The translations under genes were made by a program, and so were the position numbers. Of a stretch of DNA of 64,000 nt, positions 28,547-38,365 are shown piece by piece; the first letter of the stretch is position 1; each line of letters begins with the position of its first letter. The notes beneath the pieces were generated by a model. It was not told the origin of the DNA. It made no database searches and was given only the letters and a program-made list of their open reading frames with translations. Source of the DNA: CAVZOY01 sp963777095 (GTDB lineage Bacteria > Actinomycetota > Actinomycetes > Mycobacteriales > Geodermatophilaceae); the NCBI GenBank assembly GCA_963777095.1, contig CAVZOY010000004.1:1-64000 (forward strand). The letters run 5' to 3'.

Positions 28547-29629
28547 ATGACCGATCTGCTCGCCGTCGGCACCCGCAAGGGCCTGTTCCTCGCCCGCAGT
28601 GACGACGGTCGCCGCACCTGGACCGTCGACGGGCCGCACCTGCTCGCGCAGGAGGTCGCGGCCGTCAGCATCGACACCCGCCGCGACACCCCGCGCCTGC
28701 TCGCCGGCATCCTGTACGGCCACTGGGGCCCGACCGTGATGCGCTCCGACGACCTCGGCGCCACCTGGCAGGAGACCGAGTCCGGCGCCATCCGGTTCCC
28801 CGAGGGCACCGACGCCGCGCTCGGCCGGGTCTGGCAGCTGCGCCCCGACACCCCCGAGCGACCCGACGTGGTGTGGGCCGGCTGCGAGCCGCACTCGCTG
28901 TGGCGCAGCGACGACGGTGGCGACAACTTCTCGCTGGTCCGCGGGCTGTGGGACCACCCGCACCGACCGACGTGGCAGCCCGGCGCCGGCGGCGGTGCGG
29001 TGCACACGGTGCTGCCCGACCCGGCGTCGGACCGCGTCACCGTGGCCATGAGCACCGGTGGCGTCTACGTCAGCGAGGACGGCGGAGACTCGTGGACGCC
29101 GCGCAACAAGGGCATCACCGTGCCGTTCATGCCCGACGAGCTGCCGGAGTACGGGCAGTGCGTGCACAAGGTGGCCGTCGACGCGGGCGACGTGAACCGG
29201 ATGTACGCCCAGAACCACGGCGGGGTCTTCCGCACCGATGACGGCGGCGTCTCGTGGACCTCCGTCTCCGGCGGCCTGCCCGTCGAGTTCGGCTTCCCGG
29301 TCGTGGCCTCGCCGCGGACGCCGGGCACCGCGTGGGTGGTGCCGCTCGTCGCGGACATGCAGCGCGTCCCGCTCGACGGCCGGCTGCGGGTGCACCGCAC
29401 CAGCGACGCCGGCGCGACCTGGACCGAGGTGGGCAAGGGCCTGCCCGACAGCGCCTGGACGGCGGTGGTCCGCGACGCGTTCTGCGCCGACGGCAACGAC
29501 CCGACCGGCGTCTACGTCGGAACGCGCGACGGCTGTCTGTACGCCAGCGCCGACGAGGGGGACACGTTCGACCTGGTCGTCGACCACCTGCCCGACGTGC
29601 TCGTCGTCCGGGCGGCGACGATCGCATGA
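28547..29629 (+). CDS. BNR/sialidase-fold beta-propeller protein
   Basis: A 360-residue beta-propeller built from BNR/Asp-box repeats: RSDDGRRTW, RSDDLGATW, RSDDGGDNF, SEDGGDSW, RTDDGGVSW and RTSDAGATW. No signal peptide, so it is cytoplasmic and unlikely to be a true sialidase, although databases often label it so. The ATG at 28547 has GGAGG. Its stop overlaps the start of the MoaD/ThiS-like gene by four bases, so the two are co-translated. The constant pairing suggests a joint function around the small modifier rather than glycan hydrolysis. Confidence 0.85.
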   Translation: MTDLLAVGTRKGLFLARSDDGRRTWTVDGPHLLAQEVAAVSIDTRRDTPRLLAGILYGHWGPTVMRSDDLGATWQETESGAIRFPEGTDAALGRVWQLRPDTPERPDVVWAGCEPHSLWRSDDGGDNFSLVRGLWDHPHRPTWQPGAGGGAVHTVLPDPASDRVTVAMSTGGVYVSEDGGDSWTPRNKGITVPFMPDELPEYGQCVHKVAVDAGDVNRMYAQNHGGVFRTDDGGVSWTSVSGGLPVEFGFPVVASPRTPGTAWVVPLVADMQRVPLDGRLRVHRTSDAGATWTEVGKGLPDSAWTAVVRDAFCADGNDPTGVYVGTRDGCLYASADEGDTFDLVVDHLPDVLVVRAATIA

Positions 29630-29910
29630 GCGTCGAGGTCGTGCTGCCGGGGTTCCTCGCGGACCTCGCCGGCGGCGAGAAGCACGTGAAGGTCGAGGTG
29701 GGGGAGGACCGCACCCTGTCCGCGGTGCTCGACGGTCTCGCCGAGGGCCGCCCCATGCTCGACCGCCGGATCCGCGACGAGACGGGAGCGCTGCGGCGGT
29801 TCGTCAACGTCTACGTCGACGGCGAGGACGTCCGGTTCGACCAGGGCGTGCGCACCCCGGTGGGCGACGGCGCGGTGGTGCAGGTGCTCCCGTCGGTGGC
29901 GGGCGGCTGA
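29626..29910 (+). CDS. MoaD/ThiS-family ubiquitin-like small modifier
   Basis: A 94-residue beta-grasp protein (VEVVLPGFLADLAGGEKHVKVE; RRFVNVYVDGEDVRF) ending in VAGG. The C-terminal Gly-Gly is the feature that lets MoaD/ThiS/SAMP proteins be adenylated as sulfur carriers or conjugated to other proteins. The ATG overlaps the propeller gene's stop. No MoaE, MoeB or ThiF gene is present in the window, so molybdopterin synthesis is not indicated by context; the partner E1 must be elsewhere. Confidence 0.85.
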   Translation: MSVEVVLPGFLADLAGGEKHVKVEVGEDRTLSAVLDGLAEGRPMLDRRIRDETGALRRFVNVYVDGEDVRFDQGVRTPVGDGAVVQVLPSVAGG

Positions 29911-29917
29911 CGAGGCG

Positions 29918-30160
29918 TCAGAGAGCGGCGAGCTGGGCGCAGTCGGGGCAGAGCTGCGTGTCGTCGTAGCCCTCCGGCGGCCAGGCCAGCTGCTCATCGA
30001 TCGTGACGTAGGCGCCGCACAGCGCCTTGCGGCTCTGACCGTTGACCCGCCCGATGGTCGCGTGTGCCGGGCCGATCTGCCGCGGCTTGAGGCCGTCGGC
30101 GTTGAACGCGCCCACCATCACGACCGCATGGGCCGTTCCGTAGGCGTAGACGGTCGTCAT
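29918..30160 (-). CDS. small hypothetical protein with C-terminal CxxC
   Basis: An 80-residue protein beginning MTTVYAYGTAHAVVMVG, with Cys residues in KALCGAY and QLCPDCAQL that could bind zinc. ATG 30160 is chosen; an upstream ATG at 30229 would add 23 residues of low-quality extension. Convergent with the modifier gene, only 7 bases apart. No family recognised. Confidence 0.6.
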   Translation of the reverse strand: MTTVYAYGTAHAVVMVGAFNADGLKPRQIGPAHATIGRVNGQSRKALCGAYVTIDEQLAWPPEGYDDTQLCPDCAQLAAL

Positions 30161-30333
30161 GGGACCAGGGTGCGACTGCCCCGGCCGTCGCACCAGTACC
30201 GCTGGATGCATGTCCGGCTCATCCGTCACAGCCGTCCCGACCGTCGCCCCCGAGAGGTGACAGCGGTTCGAGAACGCCGCGACGGGATCGACGTTGGAGT
30301 GGAGAACGAGCTCCGCCTGCCGATGCGGGGGGT

Positions 30334-31692
30334 GTGATCCCGACGCCGGCTCCGCCTGCCCCTGCCCCCGCCCCTGACCTCGGCGAGAGCGACGAAGGCG
30401 GCCGATCGGGCTTCTGGGCCTCGATCCCCCGCGGCGCCCGTCTCGACGAGGCCGGCTTCCGTCCGCGGCACCGGGTGCTCACCGTCGCGCTCGTCCTGCA
30501 CGTGCCGGTGCTGGCCGCGATCGGGCTCGTCCGCGGTGAGAGCGGCGTGCTGCTGTGGGGGCAGCTGGTCGTGATCGTCGGGGCCGCCGTCCTCGGGCGG
30601 GTGCTCCGCAGCACCGTCGCGCGGGCCAGCGCGGTCTCCCTGGGACTGATGGTCGGTGCGGACGTCCTGGTGCACGTCGGCGGGGGACTGACGGACCTGC
30701 ACATCTGGTTCTACGTCGTCCTCGTGCTGGTCGCGCTGTACCAGATGTGGACGCCGTTCGTCCTGGCGGTCGTGTTCGTGGCGGTCCACCACGCGGCCAT
30801 GAGCCTGCTCATGCCGGCGTCGGTGTTCTCCACCCCGGAGGGCCAGGCCAACCCCATCCTCTTCGCCCTGCTGCACGCGGTGTTCCTGCTGGCCGAGGCG
30901 GTCTTCCTCGCCTACGGCTGGAAGTTCACCGAGGAGTCGGAGCGGGCTCGCCGCCGGGAGCGTCGGCGCGCCGAGGAGCAGCGTGCGGCGTCGGCCCGCG
31001 CCGAGCTCGAGCTCGCCGAGGAGCGTGCCCGGGCAGCCGACGAGGCCGGCCGGCAGCTCGCGATCCGGGAGCAGCGCACCGCGGAGCGGGCGGACCGGCT
31101 CGCCACGCTGGCCGAGGCCGGACGTCGACTCGACGGGAACGTGGCCACCGCCACCGGGGTGCTGCAGAGCCTGCGGTCGGCGATCGCCGACATCGCCCAG
31201 TCGGCCAGTGGCGCGGCGAGCACCGCGCGGGATGCCGACGAGCAGGCCCGGGAGAGCGCGACGATCGTCGCGCGGCTGGCCACGACGATGGCCGAGATCG
31301 AGCAGATCGCGACGAGCATCTCCGGGATCGCCGACCAGACCAACCTGCTCGCCCTGAACGCCACGATCGAGTCCGCGCGGGCCGGCGAGGCCGGCAAGGG
31401 CTTCGCGGTCGTGGCCGGTGAGGTCAAGGATCTCGCCGCCGAGACGGCCCGGGCCACCGAGCGCATCCGCGGGGTCGTCGACGCCGTCCGTGGCGAGGTG
31501 ACCGCCGCCGGCACGGCCATGTCCGCGGTGCAGGAGATCATCGACGGGGTGGTGTCCGCGCAGGGCACGATCGCCGCCGCGGTCGAGCAGCAGAACGCTG
31601 CCACGGTCCGGGTCGAGGAGGCGATGACCGGCGCCACCCTCGAAGCGGCACGCATGGCGGCGGACCTGGAGCGCATCGTCTCCGACGACTGA
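30334..31692 (+). CDS. methyl-accepting chemotaxis-type receptor
   Basis: A 452-residue receptor. About six membrane helices (LTVALVLHVPVLAAIGLV to FALLHAVFLLAEAVFLAYG) have no large extracellular domain or clear HAMP. They are followed by a long coiled coil and an MCP signalling tip, IADQTNLLALNATIESARAG. The presence of the tip implies interaction with CheA/CheW, but no che or flagellar genes lie in the window. The GTG start at 30334 follows GATGCGGGGGG. It ends at a perfect hairpin terminator. Confidence 0.85.
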   Translation: MIPTPAPPAPAPAPDLGESDEGGRSGFWASIPRGARLDEAGFRPRHRVLTVALVLHVPVLAAIGLVRGESGVLLWGQLVVIVGAAVLGRVLRSTVARASAVSLGLMVGADVLVHVGGGLTDLHIWFYVVLVLVALYQMWTPFVLAVVFVAVHHAAMSLLMPASVFSTPEGQANPILFALLHAVFLLAEAVFLAYGWKFTEESERARRRERRRAEEQRAASARAELELAEERARAADEAGRQLAIREQRTAERADRLATLAEAGRRLDGNVATATGVLQSLRSAIADIAQSASGAASTARDADEQARESATIVARLATTMAEIEQIATSISGIADQTNLLALNATIESARAGEAGKGFAVVAGEVKDLAAETARATERIRGVVDAVRGEVTAAGTAMSAVQEIIDGVVSAQGTIAAAVEQQNAATVRVEEAMTGATLEAARMAADLERIVSDD

Positions 31693-31740
31693 CGCGGCCG
31701 GCTCGGGACGGCCGGAGGCGCCGGCGGGCCCGGAACGGGA

Positions 31741-31772
31741 GAGGCCCTGGTCAGTCGCCTGACCAGGGCCTC
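31741..31772. terminator. perfect 14-bp hairpin between the receptor gene and tRNA-His
   Basis: GAGGCCCTGGTCAG, loop TCGC, CTGACCAGGGCCTC. It can end the chemoreceptor transcript from the left and the orn-tRNA-His transcript from the right. Confidence 0.85.
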
Positions 31773-31782
31773 GTCCGCGTGG

Positions 31783-31856
31783 GGTGAGTGACGGGGCTCG
31801 AACCCGCGACACCCAGGATCACAACCTGGTGCTCTACCAGCTGAGCTACACCCACC
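31783..31856 (-). tRNA. tRNA-His (GTG)
   Basis: Minus-strand cloverleaf: acceptor GTGGGTG with CACTCAC, anticodon loop CAGGTTGTGATCCTG (anticodon GTG), T-arm GGGTTCGAGCCC. The extra 5' G (position -1) faces C73, the tRNA-His identity element. CCA is encoded at 31780-31782. Confidence 0.96.
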
Positions 31857-31908
31857 ATGTCCGCCGGGCGGAACGCCCGGGGAACCGCAGCAAGACTACC
31901 GGAGTCGG

Positions 31909-32589
31909 TCAGCCGTCCGACGCGGCCGGTGACTGCGCCTCGCCGGCCGGCTCGGCGTCGCCGGCCGCGAGCAGCTCGGCGAAGGACTCGACGACCTCGG
32001 CCGCGGCCGACTGCGCGTGGTCGGTGTTGGGTCCGGGCGCGGGGACGAAGAGGGTGCGCCGGTAGTACGCCAGCTCGCGCACCGACTCGATGATGTCGGC
32101 CAGCGCGCGGTGGGCGAGGCCCTTGGCGGGCTGGGCGAAGTAGACCCGCGGGAACCAGCGGCGGGCGAGTTCCTTGACCGACGAGACGTCGACCATCCGG
32201 TAGTGCAGGTGGTCGTCGAGCTCCGGCATGTCGCGGGCGAGGAAGCCTCGGTCGGTGCCGATCGAGTTACCGCACAGCGGCGCGGTGCGGCGGGCGGGCA
32301 CGAACCGCTTCACGTAGGCGAGCAGCTCCTGCTCGGCCTCGGCGAGCGTCCTCGTCGCCGCTCGCACCTCGTCGGTCAGCCCCGACTTGGCGTGCATCTC
32401 CTTGACGACGTCGTCCATACCGTCGAGGTCGGCGTCGTCGGCCCCGATGATCAGGTCCAGGCCGGGGTCGAGCACGTTGAGCTCGGAGTCGGTGACCAGC
32501 ACGGCCACCTCGATCAGCTTGTCCTTGCCGAGGTCCAGACCGGTCATCTCGCAGTCGATCCAGACCAGGTGCCCAGCGCTCTCCGCCAC
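31909..32589 (-). CDS. orn: oligoribonuclease
   Basis: A 226-residue DEDDh 3'-5' exonuclease that degrades 2-5 nt RNA, including pGpG left after c-di-GMP breakdown. Motifs: LVWIDCEMTGLD (Exo I), GNSIGTDRGFLARDM (Exo II) and GLAHRALADIIESV (Exo III with the catalytic His). The C-terminus has an actinobacterial low-complexity tail. The start is uncertain; GTG 32589 gives a normal N-terminus. It lies just upstream of tRNA-His, a conserved actinobacterial arrangement, and the two may be cotranscribed. Confidence 0.93.
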   Translation of the reverse strand: MAESAGHLVWIDCEMTGLDLGKDKLIEVAVLVTDSELNVLDPGLDLIIGADDADLDGMDDVVKEMHAKSGLTDEVRAATRTLAEAEQELLAYVKRFVPARRTAPLCGNSIGTDRGFLARDMPELDDHLHYRMVDVSSVKELARRWFPRVYFAQPAKGLAHRALADIIESVRELAYYRRTLFVPAPGPNTDHAQSAAAEVVESFAELLAAGDAEPAGEAQSPAASDG

Positions 32590-32727
32590 GCCCGCCGACA
32601 GTACGCACCGACCGCACCGCACGCCCCGCCGTCCCCGGCACACCCGTACCGCGTCCTGCTGGAGGGGCGAATTCCGGGTCGGCCGCGGCTAGGGTTGCCG
32701 GGATCCCGAAACTGAGGAAGTCCCGCC

Positions 32728-33900
32728 GTGCCTGCATCGCCCCCCTCCACCAGCCTCGCGCCGCCTCCGCAGGCCGCTCCGAGCACACTGCGCGCGGGCC
32801 TGAGGTCGCCGGTCGCGCTGGTCCGGTGGCTGTGGACGGCGTACATGACCCCGGGCCGGCCCGGTCGGCCCACGACGCAGACCGAGCTGCGCTGGATCTA
32901 CACCGCCTGGCTCGGCGCCTTCCTGCTCAAGCTGCTCGGCTCGTCCTGGGACGTGTCGTGGCACTTCAAGTGGCTGCGCGACGACCTGGCTCCGCCGCAC
33001 CTGCTCAACTCCGCGGGCACCGCCGTCGTCGTCGGCCTGGTGATCTTCCACAGCTACAGCGGCTACGGCGTCGACCGCCGCGCGCTGCGGCTGATGCAGT
33101 GGGGGATCGGCACCTTCCTGATCGCCGTCCCGATCGACATCGTCAACCACCGCATCAACGGCCTGGACATCACCAGCTGGAGCCCCAGTCACGCGCTGCT
33201 CTACCTCGGTACCGCCGTCATGCTGGCCGGTGCGCTGCGCGGGTGGTGGCTCTACGCCGAGCGCGGCCGGATCCGGAACCTGGTGTCGCTGGGCCTGTGG
33301 CTGTTCTTCGTCGAGAACGCGCTCTTCCCGAACCAGCACCAGGAGTACGGCGTGCTCGGGATCCGCGCCTACGACGCGGGCCGTCCGACCGCGGAGCCGC
33401 AGCTGATCGACTTCGCCGCGGCGCAGGGCGCCTCGCCCTACGAGTTCGGGCTGCCGGTGCCCAGCTGGGTGCACCCCGCGTGGCTGGTGTGCGCGGGCCT
33501 GCTGGCGCTGCTGCTGGCCCGACGGGTGGTCGGCCTCCGCTGGACGGCGACACTCGTCGCCGGCGGTTACCTGGCCTACCGCGCGCTCGCGTGGCTGGGC
33601 CTGGTCGCCGCGGACTTCCCGCCGTCGGTGCTGCCGCTCGTGCTGCTGGTCGGCGCGGTGCTCGTCGACCTCGCGGTCACCCGGCGCGTGCCCGGCTGGA
33701 TCGCCGGACCGGTCGTCACCGGCGCGGTCTACGCCGCCGCCGTGCTGCAGGACCGGCTCGGACTGCTGCCGCCGTGGAACTGGGCGTCGGTGCTGCCGGT
33801 CGCCGTCGGCTTCGGCGTCCTCTGGGTGCTGGTCGACCTCGCCGGCCGCAGCGCCTGGCTGGCCCGCTGGCGGGAGCCGGTGGAGCCGGGGCGGCTGTGA
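32728..33900 (+). CDS. polytopic membrane protein of unknown function
   Basis: A 390-residue protein with about nine or ten hydrophobic helices, for example STLRAGLRSPVALVRWLW before LGAFLLKLLGSSWDVSWHF, and LVLLVGAVLVDLAVTRRV near the end. Conserved-looking polar elements in membrane segments include SSWDVSWHFKW and FPNQHQEYGVLG. The GTG at 32728 follows TGAGGAAG. No recognised family; the intramembrane His/Asp/Trp residues hint at an enzyme or metal-binding site rather than a simple transporter. Confidence 0.72.
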   Translation: MPASPPSTSLAPPPQAAPSTLRAGLRSPVALVRWLWTAYMTPGRPGRPTTQTELRWIYTAWLGAFLLKLLGSSWDVSWHFKWLRDDLAPPHLLNSAGTAVVVGLVIFHSYSGYGVDRRALRLMQWGIGTFLIAVPIDIVNHRINGLDITSWSPSHALLYLGTAVMLAGALRGWWLYAERGRIRNLVSLGLWLFFVENALFPNQHQEYGVLGIRAYDAGRPTAEPQLIDFAAAQGASPYEFGLPVPSWVHPAWLVCAGLLALLLARRVVGLRWTATLVAGGYLAYRALAWLGLVAADFPPSVLPLVLLVGAVLVDLAVTRRVPGWIAGPVVTGAVYAAAVLQDRLGLLPPWNWASVLPVAVGFGVLWVLVDLAGRSAWLARWREPVEPGRL

Positions 33901-34069
33901 CGCAGCGGGCGGACGGCGGCGCGTCGCCCACCTGAGCGTTCGAACGGACCGGTACGTGACGTAGCGTCGGGAGCAGCCGCCGGCGCGCCGTCCGCCGCGT
34001 GTGGCTGCCGCCCGGTGCCTCTGCTCGGCCCGGTGCCCGGAACCGACCTGCGACCGCCCGGAGGACGAC

Positions 34070-35954
34070 GTGCTCGCACTCACCCCGGCCCCGCTGGAGA
34101 CCGCAGGTGAACGCGCCTTCTTCGCGGAGCTGACCCGGTGGGACACCGGCGGCTCGGTGCGCGCCGCCGTGGTCGCCTCGCTGCCGCGGTTCGACGACGG
34201 TCCCATGCGCCGCCGGCTCGCCGACGCCGTGCTGTTCGTGCCCGAGGGGCTCGCCGTCGTCCGCGTCGCCGAGGTCGAGCGGCAGTCCGGCACGGTGACG
34301 GCCTCGCCCGAGGGCGCCTGGACGATCGGACCGGCGGGTGAGCCCGGCGAGGTGCTGCAGCTCGGCGGCGGTGGCTCGTCGCCGCTCGACGGCCTGATGC
34401 GCGCCGCCATGGACACCGCCGTCCGGCTGCGGCGGGCCGGCCTCGAGCCCGGCCGGATCGCCCGGCTCACCGTGCTCGTCGGAGGGGTGTCCGGCCTGGT
34501 GCCCGAGGACGGCGACCTGGGCGAGGGCGACCAGGTCGCGACGCTGGAGCCGCGGTCCCTGCTGCTCGGCATCGCCCGTGCCAGCCGGCACGCCGGCGTC
34601 GACAACCCCCGCCTCTGGACGACGGCCGACGTGCGCGCCGCTCTCGAGGCGCTGGAGCTGCCTGGTCGCGGGCCGGCCGTCGAGGAGCTCAACGGCGAGG
34701 CGTTCCCGTACTCGCCCTACGTGCTGCGCCGCCGCGACCTGATGACACCGGCCGGGCTGGCCGCCTCCCCGGACGTCGCCGCCCCGGAACCGTCGCCTCC
34801 TGCTCCGCTGCTCCGCGCCGGTTGCCGCCGCCCCGGTTGCTGCCGCCCCGCCGGCCGCTGCCCCGGCGCGAAAGCGCGCGATGCCGCCCGTTCCTCCGCC
34901 CGCCGCGGCACCGGTCGCCCCCGCGCCGGTGTCTCCGGTCCGCGAGACCGTCGCGATCGACGTCCCGCCGGCGCGCGACACGGTCGCGGTGGACGTCGAC
35001 GTGCCCCCGGCACCGCAGGCCGACGAGACCGGCGGCATCGGCGGGCTCTTCGCCAACGGCGAGGCCGACACCCAGGTCGCCGCCGCGCCGCCGGCCCCGT
35101 TCCCCGCCGCTCCGATGCCCCCGCCCGCCGCGGCGCCCGTCGTCCCCTCTCCCGTCGCCCAGCCCGAGACCGCCGCACCGGCCCGGGTCGTGCCGCCGAT
35201 GCCGCCGCTCGCCCTGCCCAAGACCGGCGTCCTGCCGGTCGTGACCGCCGAGCCGGCCCCGCCGACCGCCCATCCCGGTTGGCCGGCGCCGGGCGAGCCG
35301 CCTGCGGACGACGACGAGCGCAGCTGGACCGGACGGCGTGGTCTGCTCGTCGCCCTCGGCGCGCTGGCGCTCGTCGTGCTGATCGTCGTCGTCGGCCTGA
35401 GCCTGCTCGGCGGGGGCGGCGACGACCCGAGCGACCCCGGCACGGCCGGCGCCACGTCGGCCGCCGCCGAGGAGCCGACCGGGCCGCAGCCCGGGGACAC
35501 CGCCGATCTCGGCGGGCAGACGTACACCGCCCAGGTGGTCGACCTGGTCGACAGCTGCGGGGACCACGCCTACGGGCGGGTCGCCGAGTTCCTGGCCGCG
35601 ACCAACTGCACCGGACTGTCCCGTGCGCTGTGGTCCACGGAGGTCGACGGCAAGGCGGTCGTCGTCTCGGTGTCGCGGGTGCAGATGCCCGACACCGCCG
35701 CCGCGCGCGAGCTCCAGAGGCTCGCCGACACCACCGGCACCGGCAACGTCAACGACCTGCTGCGCGAGGGCAAGGGCTACGCGGGCGGACCGCAGGAGCT
35801 GTCGGGCGCCGAGTACGCCAGCGCGGTGTCCGGTCCGGTGGTCACGATCGTCGAGAGCAGCTGGGTGCAGCCCGGCGCCGGCGACGCCGCGACGGTCGAC
35901 GCGATCGCCGACGGGGCCCTGGGGCTGGAGACCCCGCCCTTCCCTGCGGGCTGA
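34070..35954 (+). CDS. NERD-like membrane-anchored protein, one frameshift
   Basis: The N-terminal domain (residues 1-220) starts ETAGERAFFAELTRWDT and includes RRRLADAVLFVPEGLAVVRV, which has the layout of the NERD nuclease-related fold; the usual catalytic EVK is replaced by VAEV. A long Pro/Ala-rich linker follows, then one membrane helix (LLVALGALALVVLIVVVGLSLL) and a C-terminal domain of about 150 residues predicted outside the cell, with cysteines in DSCGDHAYG and AATNCTGLS. The frame breaks once in the Pro/Ala linker near 34810. GTG 34070 has GGAGG. No described family covers the whole architecture. Confidence 0.65.
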
Positions 35955-35961
35955 GGGCGAT

Positions 35962-36051
35962 GTTGATCAGCTGGCTGATCGTTAGGCAACCTGGCTCACT
36001 GTCGACACTGAGCTAGGACGCTCAATGATCAGCTGAGCTGATCATCAAGCG
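35962..36051. terminator. pair of related hairpins between convergent genes
   Basis: GATCAGC-TG-GCTGATC lies near 35965-35980. A longer one at 36019-36051 (CGCTCAATGATCAGCT and AGCTGATCATCAAGCG, two mismatches) overlaps the tetR stop codon. They share the TTGATCA/TGATCA core with the nested palindrome at 7565-7636. Confidence 0.65.
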
Positions 36052-36654
36052 TCTGCTGGCCAGCGCGGCGGCCTCGGCCATCGCGGCGAGCAGCACGGCG
36101 GTCTCGGCGCGGTCGAGCCGGCCGGCGCTGTGCGGCGTGGAGTTGATCAGCCCGAAGACGGCGTGCGCGCGGGCGCGGCAGGCCTCGGCGTCGCCGTCCG
36201 GGTGCAGCCGGGCCAGCACCGCCACCCAGACCTCCACGTAGCGGCGCTGCAGCCGGCGCACCTGCGCGGCGTCGGCCTCGGCGAGCGAGGCGAGGTCGCG
36301 GTCCTGCACGGTGATCAGCGCCGGGTTGTCCAGCGCGAAGTCGGTCTGGAACGCGATGAGCGCCCGCAGCTGGGCCCGCGGATCGGAACCGGCGGCGGCG
36401 ACCACGACCCGGCCGCCGTCCAGCAGCCGTTCGCTGATCCGCAGCAGCATCTCGGCGAGCATGGCGTCCTTGCTGGCGAAGTGCCGGTAGATCGCCGGTC
36501 CGGTCACGCCCACCGCGGCGCCGACGTCGTCCACGCCCACGGCCCGGGCGCCGCGCTCGGCGAACAGGCGCGCGGCCGCCTGCAGGATCTGCTCGCGCCG
36601 CGACGGATTGCCGGCGTCCTCGTGCAGCGCGGCGTCCTGCGTCGGACTGGTCAT
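36022..36654 (-). CDS. TetR-family regulator of the acyl-CoA carboxylase operon
   Basis: A 210-residue TetR regulator. The N-terminal helix-turn-helix is ILQAAARLFAERGARAVGVDDV to GVTGPAIYRHFASKDAML, and a helical ligand-binding domain follows. It is divergent from the acyl-CoA carboxylase beta-subunit gene with 89 bases between starts, so it probably represses that operon and responds to an acyl-CoA or branched-chain keto-acid derivative. Frame intact. Its stop lies within a hairpin. Confidence 0.88.
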   Translation of the reverse strand: MTSPTQDAALHEDAGNPSRREQILQAAARLFAERGARAVGVDDVGAAVGVTGPAIYRHFASKDAMLAEMLLRISERLLDGGRVVVAAAGSDPRAQLRALIAFQTDFALDNPALITVQDRDLASLAEADAAQVRRLQRRYVEVWVAVLARLHPDGDAEACRARAHAVFGLINSTPHSAGRLDRAETAVLLAAMAEAAALASRRLMISSADH

Positions 36655-36743
36655 GCGGGGATCGTAAGCGCCGGTTCACGTGGAATGACCCCTCGTGGGG
36701 TGGGACTCGCCACATCCGGTGAACAGCGGTTAACCTTCGCTCC

Positions 36744-38358
<1,615 letters not shown>

Positions 38359-38365
38359 GCACGCC

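Noticed and set aside
28547..29629. Annotation as exo-alpha-sialidase
   Set aside because: Only Asp-box repeats are present; there is no signal peptide, no arginine triad that I can identify, and the partner is a MoaD-like modifier.
29626..29910. Molybdopterin synthase small subunit (moaD)
   Set aside because: The fold and Gly-Gly end agree, but no other moa gene is near and the fixed neighbour is a propeller protein, so only the family is named.
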